Positions 57,201-64,000 of a DNA stretch of 64,000 nucleotides are shown here, one piece after another. The stretch comes from Undaria pinnatifida (taxonomy: Eukaryota > Sar > Phaeophyceae > Laminariales > Alariaceae): NCBI GenBank assembly GCA_012845835.1, contig JABAKD010000020.1:1746936-1810935 (forward strand). The letters are read 5' to 3'. The first letter of the stretch is position 1. Every line of letters begins with the position of its first letter. The notes below the pieces were generated by a model that saw nothing but the letters and a program-made list of their open reading frames with translations, had not been told where the DNA came from and did no database searches. The position numbers were made by a program, and so were the translations under genes.

Positions 57201-58755
57201 GTACCAGGGTAGTTATTGGTACAGTCCGATTTAGCCAGATTCTGATACGGCGGTTTTCGTCACAGGTGACGTTCATGAACAAGGCTGGTGAAACGGTTGC
57301 TTCAGTGGACGTGCCGGTGGATCGTTACATCTTCTTTGCGACCGAAGACGCTGACGTTGACCTTCCCATCGTCAACAAGAAGAGGATGTGCAGGAACGGG
57401 TGCTGCACCACGTGCGCGGTCAAGGTGTTGGAGGGAAAGGTGAGCGTTCTGAAAACCGTGCCATTCGCTGTTTACGAGCAGCGGGTGGAAATATTCCCTC
57501 AACACTGATGCTACTTTATTGTTGAGGCAGCACAACATCAGCATCAGCCGCGGGCGCATAGTAGACAATCTGAAGGGTTTCTACTCACTATCTACGTTGC
57601 TGTGCCGCGGACGAGCGCTACCTTCTGTCCGCAGGGGGAATAAAAGACCCGCAAGCAACCCAAGAAGACATGCACTGCGAGCAGTACGTAGAACGCAATT
57701 GCCCACATATATAATAGGTCGAAGGAATCACTCATCCTCTATTACACTGTCAGGGTTGCTTTGGATAGACAAAGGTTTGCCAGTGTCTTGGTGGAATTTA
57801 AGCCGTCGAAATGGCAGCATGTGGTGAAATAGTTCTGGGAGTGAATTCTTCGCTTCGTACGTTTCCGCAAGCAGGTAAAAACTGAGGGTGCGCTCGGGCT
57901 GCTGAAGGAGCTCAAGCAGGAAGGGTACGCCTTGACGTGCTGCTCCTACCCGAGGTCGGACCTTGTCGTGCAATTGCAGGAGGAAGATGATGTGAGCCTT
58001 TCAATGTGTCGGCCATCCTCTTGCGCTCATGAATGGACTGGTCCTGCGTCATATATGATGTCTGGTTTTGTCGCCCTAAATGCGGGCTATACGATTTCCG
58101 TGCGCAAAACAAGGCTGAATATCTTAGTCCTGTCGACCCTGGCGTTAGCAGGGGAGTCGCCGACCTATATCCTTCGCGAGGGTATACACACCCCGTAACA
58201 CGCGCAATCGAAGTATGGCACGCAGCTTGCAAAGCTGAGTTTTGATCAAAATCCTTTGTGGTCGATCTCACATCTGAAGTGTTTTTTTTTCATTTTCTTG
58301 AAAATATGTGATTTTGGGGCTTCATTTCGTCCCGCATCGTGTCTGTCCACTATAAGTTTGCAAAGTTTTCGTTCGGTCGTGCATGACGGACCAAGGCCCC
58401 CGCCGTTCTCGCTTGTGGCCCGTACGTGGAGGTGCTCGAGATGTGATTCTCTTTTTCTTTATGTCGCATATAGCGCGGAAACCCTGCCGCAACACCTGAT
58501 TGTCACCCAAGTACCGCGGACTGAACCTTCGGACCGATTAATACCCCTATGGTGATTCAGATTATAAGCTGTGCTCCTATATCCTCACCCGAACCTCAGT
58601 TTCGATTTATCCAGGTTTGGCGTTGGATTGTTTTTGACACCCTGACACCCTTTGTGTATGTTTCTTTTCCGCCGCAGGTGTACATGAAGCAATTCGGGGA
58701 CGACTTCGAGAGAGGAGGGGTAGAATGGGGGGGCTTTTTCCTCGACGAGGACTGA
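45259..58755 (+). CDS. FdC2: Plastid [2Fe-2S] ferredoxin of the FdC2 type, four exons
   Basis: Exons 45259-45525, 57266-57439, 57875-57991 and 58678-58755 join at phase-0 GT-AG introns into 211 codons. Residues 1-16 are a signal peptide, followed by the plastid cleavage motif SRA|FVVAPS and a Ser/Thr/Arg-rich transit region. The ferredoxin domain starts near residue 90 (VTFMNKAGETVASVDVPVDR). Its cluster ligands are Cys131, Cys136, Cys139 (CRNGCCTTC, C-x4-C-x2-C) and Cys169 (GYALTC), 29 residues on. Residues 160-186 (KELKQEGYAL, SYPRSDLVVQLQEEDD) and the C-terminal extension (VYMKQFGDDFERGGVEWGGF) match the plant FdC2 layout rather than photosynthetic PetF, which lacks the extension. FdC2 is an electron carrier of the plastid stroma or thylakoid surface with a specialised, partly unknown role. 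Intron 1 is 11,740 bp. Its donor (CAA|gtgttc) is not strong, so the end of exon 1 could differ slightly. Relative to plants, the spacer from LP to the first Cys is about five residues longer. Confidence 0.88.
45681..46495. repeat. Tandem duplication, period about 382 bp
   Basis: AGCCGCAGCGTGTGCCAA starts copies at 45681 and 46063. Both run through GGAACAAGCGCGCAG, CTTTGATTGAACCGTT, CACCCAGCGTTCGTGCCG and on to GGTAAAGAAAGTAAAATGCT and CAACCAAACAAG. A short third piece of the end (TTTATCAAGGTAAAG, CTAGCGTACCGGGTACGAGT) is at about 47497-47570. Confidence 0.88.
47228..47460 (+). repeat. Flanking direct repeat R, left copy
   Basis: It contains GGCTGACTCTTACAGGAGAC, GAAACCGGAAAACAGAA and GCATGCCGGGGTTTCGTTTG and ends in GGGAGGGAGTAAGGGG. 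The same order is at 49220-49470. A short inverted piece is at 50045-50100. Confidence 0.85.
47607..48380 (+). mobile_element. GGGCCC-ended inverted-repeat element, copy 1
   Basis: It starts GGGCCCAGATTAACGA and ends CTCGTTAATTCGGGCCC, so the ends are inverted repeats. It holds a 106-codon plus-strand ORF (MALGVSWMGRCHPAARHGQQ) that is damaged in the other copies and so not supported as a gene. It shares its last GGGCCC with copy 2. Confidence 0.75.
48375..49174 (+). mobile_element. GGGCCC-ended inverted-repeat element, copy 2
   Basis: It starts GGGCCCTTAACGAAGAGCAC and ends CTCGCTAATTCGGGCCC. It is closely similar to copy 1 over most of its length, with small indels (an extra CTGAG near 48705; 27 extra bases near 48545). 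Confidence 0.75.
49220..49470 (+). repeat. Flanking direct repeat R, right copy
   Basis: GGCTGACTCTTATGGGAGAC, GAAACCGGAAAACAGAATTG and GCATGCCAGGGTTTCGTTTT match 47228-47460 in order and orientation. Confidence 0.85.
50300..50560. repeat. Degenerate CCCGTxTACCGTG repeats
   Basis: Units such as AAATCCCGTATACCGTGTCC, CGTGGTCCCGTGATAAATGC and GAATCCCGTTCCCGC follow one another with a period near 33 bp. The theme returns at 51050-51250 (GCCGGATCCCGTACAAA). Confidence 0.8.
51050..51250. repeat. GTGGCCGGATCCCGTACAAA tandem repeats
   Basis: Five or so units of CCCGTGGTTGCCGGATCCCG type with short A-rich spacers. They are related to the CCCGT repeats at 50300-50560. Confidence 0.8.
51285..51500 (+). 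repeat. SINE body, 5' truncated copy
   Basis: GCGTGAGTTAGCAA, GCTGAACCCTATGCGCAA, GCCGGGGGGAAG-like text and TGACAATGGCTTGTCCAGAA follow the same order as the full SINE at 62483-62795. The tRNA-like head is absent. Confidence 0.75.
52039..52877 (-). mobile_element. GGGCCC-type element, copy 3, inverted and diverged
   Basis: TTTGATTGGTCAA near the left end and GGGTGATGGCTTCCTAGCC further in are reverse matches of TTGACCAATCAGATGC and GGCTAGGAGGCTATGG in copies 1 and 2. The edges (near GGGGCCAGTTTTAACGA and GTTAAACCTGACCC) are worn. Confidence 0.6.
52905..53095 (+). repeat. Dispersed repeat, copy 2 (partner at 43.5 kb)
   Basis: It matches 43470-43660 in the same orientation: CGCATAATCAAGTCCGTTGT, CACAGGACAGGCTCCATCAC, AATATAAAAGTGAAGTCG. 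Confidence 0.85.
54290..54385 (+). repeat. SINE tail fragment
   Basis: CTGTGACCACGGCTTGTCCAGAAGGTCGCTGA and the following GAGTTGAGGTGGAGAGTAA match the 3' parts of the copies at 51430-51510 and 62735-62760. Confidence 0.65.
54850..55225 (-). pseudogene. LINE-type pol tail, frameshifted relic
   Basis: The minus strand reads YADALAKTDSGSIEATVRKR, then after a frame change AGFVARTGEDSLPQRVVSGE and GGKGYSGGQENDWTVRL, then a stop and traces of GWRKAVQKAG. This order is like the region after reverse transcriptase in non-LTR elements of algae and oomycetes; I judge this from memory of the pattern only. It is broken by several frame changes and stops. Confidence 0.45.
56565..56735 (-). repeat. Dispersed repeat, copy 2 (inverted partner of 325-445)
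   Basis: ACCACCGGATGAAAAATCCC, CCACTAGGTACACAACGAGG and AGACACCATTTCGGACGAAA are reverse matches of 445-330. A 48-bp block with a 12-A run lies between the two halves here only. Confidence 0.8.
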
Positions 58756-61484
58756 AGACATATCGTGGCACACGTCGTGACACTGTCTATGGAGTGCAGT
58801 GCGGTAGATTCGAAGAAGTATCGCAGATACTCGTTGTATGATCCGATATCACTGGCGCTCGTATTATTGTACTTTGTCCTTTCCTTGATGATTTATGCCG
58901 GCCCGGCAATGGTTGTTGGTGGTCATCTCTACGTTGATCCGTTTATGCTTGGTTGTGAGACTAGCTCTTGAAGCTATGAGTTCGGTGGCCGCAAGCTGAA
59001 CCTGATATATTATCCCTGGTATGACCGATCGCAATAACGCAGGCCATAACACCGGACCAGCATATCACGAGTTCTAGAAAATCAGAGAAGGTCAAACTGA
59101 GGCGGCATGTACTACTTTAGACCGCCAGCCGTATGGCAGCGTTAGCGGAGCGTGTTTTATCAATGGCGGTAGATTCGAGGGGCATTTCAAACCATCTGCG
59201 CCGCGTAAGCTGCGATACCCGATATCGCATCATAGCGTTCGTTTTTGCTGGTGGTGATCCTCGCCCCCATGCGTTGTCTCCCTTGCTTGGCACATGATAA
59301 GTTTTTCGTCGATCAGTCTGCCCTACTGTAAACAGCAGACTAGATATACGAATAATATGTGCACAGATTAGCCACTACTCCCCCTTCCCCCCCCTTCCGA
59401 CCTCCGCAGTGGAAGCCTTGCTTTTGGTCGCAAACTAGGTTTCAACGTCCCCAGTTCTTATGTCATCTCGTGTCTATTTTTTGTGATCGGTCACGTGGCC
59501 GTTTTCGTCGCGGTTCTGTTCTCGCCCGAGGTATTATTATGTTCGCAGTTTTCGACAGATGGCTGTTGTTGTTGGTGTAATACACGTGTAAAGTAAGCTA
59601 GGTGGTGGTTTCTACTGATAAACGAACTCATCACATGGCTGTTTTTTTTCGCCGCGTCTGACCCACTTGATTGGTATCATTGTTCGACTGTGTTGTGTTA
59701 CAGAATTGTTTGTCTCTATATTTTTTTAAAAATGAAAAACGTCAGCTGTGAGCACGACAGATTGAGATGGTTGAAACGTTGCTCAGGTCTCAGGTCGTTC
59801 GTTGGTCTGCTTTGTCTTGTCCTGTGTAGTCGGAGGGCTTCCATCACACTGCTGTTGCGAGACATGTACCCATCGATTTCGGCCAGCCAGGCATCTACCG
59901 AAGTGGGTGGGCTTGCGCCAGCTTGTGGGACTTGTTTTGTCGCAAGCCGTCTCGAGTCGGCCTCGGTCGCCGTGATGAAGCGGTCTTGATGACCTTGCTA
60001 ATAACGCGTGTACCGTAACTGACACAAGATATCACCCGTACATAAGAAACCACACCGCCCACAGGATATGACATCCCGGTGATAATTTTGGGCGTTTCTG
60101 ACAAATCATCGATTTATCACGCGGGGTACATGAGATAACACACCCCACCCAGTGGTATCGTAGTGTAGATTTATTTGTGGTTTGTGGCTTCGATTTTTGG
60201 TCGTGGTGTGTCTGCGTAAACTTTTTTTTTCTTTTTTGGTCATACCGATAGCGAGGTAGGTAGCAGCAGCCCACTTTTGTGTGAGGGCAGGGCGAATGGC
60301 GCAGCCACCGCCTCGTATCATATCGGGCGAGGTACCTTCGGTTTAAGTATATTTTATTTTTTTATGCTTCAATCCAAGCCCTATTTTGTTTGAAACTTTC
60401 TTCGGCGTTGAGGGAGTGGAGTCATCGCCGAGTTCATGTGCTAAGGAGTTTCGTCACCTAGGTTGGGCCCCTTTGTTTTACCACAACCCGGTATCACAGG
60501 TAGGTACCTACAGCAGGAGTGCGGGGCAGCTGCAAGTGTTCATGCAGGCATACCACACCCCTTCAAGTGTGCGGCTGCAGCGGTTCACTGTTGTTACACC
60601 CGCTTTTATCACACCCCCAAACACACCCTGTGGGTGTTCGGACGTCCTATCACACACCCTGGTTTATCACATCCCCCTTCGGCCCCCTGCAAGCAACACC
60701 TTATCACCCGGGGTACACAAGATATCACACCCCCCACAGGATACCACACCCGGTGATAGTATTTTTAAATTAATTCCAAAATGTTACCACCGGGGTGTGT
60801 TATCTTGTGTCAGTTACGTTATGAACGCGGCGGAATTCCATTTTTTTTCACGTCGAGCGCACGGCAAGGCGTACTGCAACAACACTGCAAGTATGACGCA
60901 ATCTTGCTTCGTTTACCATCATTTACCACTCCACTACGGGACCATAGCCCCCTCTCGGACGGTACTTAGCTGAAAGATCGCCCGAACGTGTCCTACACAT
61001 CCTCAACGTATAGTCTGTGGCCAACGGCGGGGGGGGTCGTTATTTGCTCTACGAGTCAGCGCCTTGATAAACGTCGACAATCGCGTGGGGGTGGGTGGTG
61101 GAGCATATAGTCTATATGACACGCGTGCATATAGACTGCACCAACAGGACATGGTCTGCAAACAATAAAGTCCATGATGCCGACGCCACTTTTTGAAGTT
61201 GTCACGACTCGAGGTGTTGCGCGGTGTTACAATTCCTGATCACTGGCGGGCACTACGAGCGATACCGTCGTTGTGTGTTCTGTGCATCGACTTGTTTATC
61301 GACTTGTTTCTTTGTCCTGAAAAATAAAATAAAAAACGCCTGGAAAACGCCTTAGCAGATCTCAGAAACCCATGCAATTTGAAGACATGACAGCACTGGT
61401 GTGCAGCATCAAGTTTGCGTCATCTTCTCTCTCCACGTGCCGTTGGCGCGAGCTCTCCACCATAGCCATCAGTGTGCCGTTGTG
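58756..61484. other. Intergenic region between FdC2 and SufE genes
   Basis: There is no exon. It holds the inverted-repeat element at 60003-60830 and TATCACACCC-rich text inside it. The 3' UTR of the ferredoxin gene and the promoter of SufE must lie here, but no clear signal for either was seen. Confidence 0.5.
60003..60830. mobile_element. 830-bp element with inverted ends, TATCACACCC-rich
   Basis: The left end (CGTAACTGACACAAGATATCACCC) is mirrored at about 60795-60825 (GTGTTATCTTGTGTCAGTTACG). Inside, GATATCACACC, GGGGTACACAAGATATCACA and ATCACACCC recur many times. No ORF is supported. Confidence 0.65.
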
Positions 61485-63461
61485 ATGTCAAGGGTTGCTT
61501 TGTTAGTGACTGCTCTGGCCACCGGCATCTGTTCGGTTGGCCAGGCGTTCGTCGCTCCAAATGCGATTTTGTTTCAAGGCGGTGGGTTTTCGCCTCGCAA
61601 CGCCCGTCATGGGCGACGCGCCTACCACATGTCCACGTCGACTGACCTCAAGGAGCTAGGGTTAACTCCAGAGCTGGAGCGATTGACGAATATGTTCAGG
61701 TCTTGTCCGAACAACAAAGTGCGGCAGATGCAGCTGCTGCACCTCGCGCAAATGGGAGATAAGTTGGACCCGTCACTCATGACAGAGGAGAACAAGGTTT
61801 TGGGGTGAGTGGTGGCCTTCCTACGCGAGCACATGTATCATGGGCACACAAGAACGTGTACTCGTGCGCTCTCCTACACGGCAGTTTGAAGGTTGGACTC
61901 AGAGGCGTTGTGGTGTACAGCAGTAGATTTACAGGCACCAGGTCCCGCGGGTTTTAGTGTGCGGTTTGTTTTGTTTGTTCAACCGTTCGTAAACAAGGGG
62001 TGATTTCGTGTCATGTCGCTCGAGCACCAGCTCACGTCATCCCACGAGGTCTCTTACCTGTAGCCAGCTTGCACAGCACGGCCCACACAGCAGCAGCACT
62101 AGAGTGCCATTCCGGAGCAGAGCTCAGAGGGTACCTGGCACCTGGCAAGGCGCTCTAACTACTGGCTGTTGCGCAGCTGGGTGCTTTGCTGTTGGCTGTT
62201 GGGGCATCTGTTGAGTCGTTGGCTTCGTGGAGCAAGCATAGGCTTGCTTGTCGCGTTGTAGTGCGTTGAGTCTCCAATGGAGATGCTTCTCGAACGTGAT
62301 AATCTTCAATGACGTAATTTTCTTTTGCAAGCACCACACACCAACACAACCCCCCATCGGTCATCGGTCGAGACACGTATCATATAATACCACTGGCCAC
62401 GACCAGGTAAAAAATAAGGTCCGCGTCAGGGAACGGGTGCAGCATTCCAGGTGTCGTCGAGTATATATATATACATGATCGACCGGTCGCCCCGGTGGCG
62501 TATCAGGTTATCTCGAGCCTGGTATAGGTCAGTTTCGTGAGTTCGAATCCCCCCGAGTGCATACACGTATAAATTCGTGCGGACTTTTTCTTGTGCACAA
62601 ATTGACTTGCGGAAAGTGCGAGAGCGTGAGTTAGCAACACTCGATGAGAAACCGACGAGCAGTGGGATTGCTGAACCCTATGCGCGATAAAAATTGAAGG
62701 CAAGAGCCGGGGGGAAGAAGGGACGACACCAGTGACCACGGCTTGTCCAGAAGCTGGAAAACACATGTTTGTGAAGCAAAAAAAAAAAAAAAAATGTGAA
62801 TAGCCCTCCACCTTCAGCAGCCGTTTCGTTTGTTTTTTTGCTGTGTGTTGGCTCGACCAGAGTACCCTTTCCTGCTGCGACGCTCTTATTTAATTTATTT
62901 CATTAACGTGAAAATTGTGAAACTGCTGTGTATTAACAACGATATCGTATGTTCAATTTACAAACACCATACGAGTCATAACTGAAATATAGATGTACCA
63001 CGCAGCTTGCAAAGTTGAGGTTCAACCATTCAATCGTCCGTACTCACAGCTGACGTTTTCAAATTTTTCCGTCAAAGAAAAAAAATAATAACGACAGCGA
63101 GGGCAAATCATCGAACTGCAGCGGCACTTGAAGAACATTTCCCCGAGAACTCGTATCGCCGACGTGTTGTATGTACTGTAGCCCACGCCTGTTGTCCACA
63201 AGACAATTTTTGTTGCGATTCACCGAGCCAATGCCTTGACCCCACCCCTGCATCGTTCAGGTGCCTCTCCACGGTGTACGTGGCGGCAGAGGTAAAGGCC
63301 GACGGTCTCGTTTACTTCCAGACGGATTCGGATGCCATGATCACCAAGGGCCTGGCTGGGCTACTTTCGATGGGGCTATCCGGCAACACCCCCGAGTCCA
63401 TCCAGACCGTCAAGCCGGAATTCATTAAGGTGGCGGGTCTTCACGCCAGCCTAACAGCAGG
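61485..63461 (+). CDS. sufE: Plastid SufE, activator of cysteine desulfurase, 3' end outside the window
   Basis: Exon 1 is 61485-61804 and exon 2 is 63261-63461, joined by a GT-AG intron (gtgagt...gttcag). The junction falls inside the codon for Gly107, just before the active-site Cys108 (NKVLG|CLSTVYV; compare NSIQGCQSQVWI of E. coli SufE). The start ATG at 61485 gives a signal peptide and cleavage motif GQA|FVAPNA, typical of heterokont plastid proteins. The SufE fold follows: LTPELERLTNMFRSC, QLLHLAQMGDKLDPSL, GLVYFQTDSDAMITKGLAGL, SGNTPESIQTVKPEFIKVAG and LHASLTAG. SufE accepts sulfur from SufS on this Cys and passes it to the SufBCD scaffold. The donor at 63462 (GG|gtgcgt, phase 2) points to a further exon with the SRNNGF-type helix, not present before 64000. 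Confidence 0.9.
62483..62795 (+). mobile_element. tRNA-derived SINE with poly(A) tail
   Basis: The head (GCCCCGGTGGCGTATCAGGT... to ...GAGTTCGAATCCCCCC, about 62490-62552) has an A-box-like TGGCGTATCAGG and a good B-box GTTCGAATCC about 37 bp apart. The unrelated body (GCGTGAGTTAGCAA, CTGAACCCTATGCGCGATAA, GTGACCACGGCTTGTCCAGA) is shared with 51285-51500 and 54290-54385. It ends in A17 at about 62779-62795. It sits in the SufE intron. Confidence 0.78.
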
Positions 63462-64000
63462 GTGCGTTGCAGCCCGGGCAAGCCGCCGACATGTAGAGTG
63501 CGATTTTACTACCGTGGCCTTCCGCTGCCAGCCCTCTGATTGAAATACCAAGCAATGGGTGTGGTGTGGGGGTGTGGGCGTATCATATCACAATAGACAT
63601 ACAACGACATCCCAATTTTTAGCGTATTCATCGTCGCATCTCATCAATGGGCGCGGAATTCAGCGGATGTGGGAGGCACGATGCAGTTCGAAGATCTGTC
63701 TGCACGGTGCGCGGTGCCACGTTGTTGTCACGTACGTCTCAGGCACCCCCCCGCTGTTTTTCGGTCGACCCCGTGTTCTACCTCGAAAATCCCTAGGTAG
63801 CCCGCCTACGTAGCACGTTTTAGCGGCGTTTTTGTTGCGGGAGAGCGGGCTTCGGTGAAACCCTGCGGTCGGGTCGGTGGCTGTCGTTAGGTTTCAGACC
63901 AACATTGTCCCCAACCCGCTCCATGGCTGCGATCGTGCATCGATTCACACCGGTATATGTTTTTTTATTTGCTTGTTCCCGACGCAATGTGTGTTCTTGA
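63462..64000. other. Start of a SufE intron, running off the window
   Basis: No downstream SufE exon (expected to open with an Arg/Asn-Asn-Gly helix) is seen in any frame. A CTCCATGGCTGC is near 63921, but it has no coding support. Confidence 0.5.

Larger units (their letters stand above)
45526..57265 (+). other. 11.7-kb first intron of the ferredoxin gene
   Basis: It is bounded by GTGTTC and a CACAG acceptor. It is filled with repeats and element remnants listed separately: a tandem duplication, GGGCCC-ended elements, CCCGT repeats, SINE pieces and a LINE tail. No gene of its own is supported. Confidence 0.75.

Noticed and set aside
57053-57265. Upstream extension of ferredoxin exon 2 to an ATG at 57053
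   Set aside because: A CACAG acceptor at 57265 and a plastid-signal exon at 45259 in matching phase give a better protein; the extension has no ferredoxin or targeting features.
63462-63543. SufE reading through to the stop at 63543
   Set aside because: The read-through (CVAARASRRHVECD) does not match the SufE end, and a donor GG|gtgcgt lies exactly where the conserved helix should begin.

Overview
This is a stretch of nuclear DNA from a photosynthetic eukaryote with a complex (secondary, red-type) plastid, most likely an ochrophyte (stramenopile) alga. Two genes start with a short hydrophobic signal followed by a Phe-containing cleavage motif (SRA|FVVAPS in the ferredoxin, GQA|FVAPNA in SufE). 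This is the 'ASAFAP'-type signature of bipartite plastid targeting in heterokonts. The real coding sequence is a small part of the window. It is cut by many GT-AG introns, some several kilobases long, and these and the intergenic space are packed with transposable elements and tandem repeats. The species cannot be named from what is visible.

Layout, left to right. 0-2.3 kb: a minus-strand 3' exon with a CCHC zinc knuckle and acidic tail. 2.7-4.4 kb: two arrays of a 41-bp GGTACC-rich satellite. 4.4-6.5 kb: a minus-strand gene for an FHA-RING ubiquitin ligase (CHFR/RNF8-like), 5' end unresolved. 8.9-11.1 kb: a large imperfect inverted repeat. 13.2-15.3 kb: fragments of Cys-rich minus-strand genes. 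17.2-21.4 kb: a decayed Ty1/copia element with a related LTR nested in it. 21.8-25.8 kb: an LTR-like element whose right terminal repeat was itself split by a smaller LTR element carrying a chromo/tudor-like ORF. 25.9-27.9 kb: minisatellites and AT-rich simple sequence. 30.5-42.8 kb: a minus-strand pentatricopeptide-repeat (PPR) gene of at least 11 exons, all joined by phase-0 introns. 45.3-58.8 kb: a plus-strand four-exon gene for a plastid FdC2-type [2Fe-2S] ferredoxin, with an 11.7-kb first intron full of repeats. 61.5-63.5 kb and beyond: a plus-strand plastid SufE gene, running off the right edge.

Functionally, the right half joins plastid genes: a PPR protein (organelle RNA binding), and downstream on the opposite strand a [2Fe-2S] ferredoxin followed by SufE, which activates the cysteine desulfurase that supplies sulfur for Fe-S assembly. 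The left half holds a signalling/ubiquitin gene in a repeat-rich setting. The four gene models were built by hand from splice sites and reading phase. The 5' ends of the FHA-RING and PPR genes and the 3' end of SufE are not resolved.
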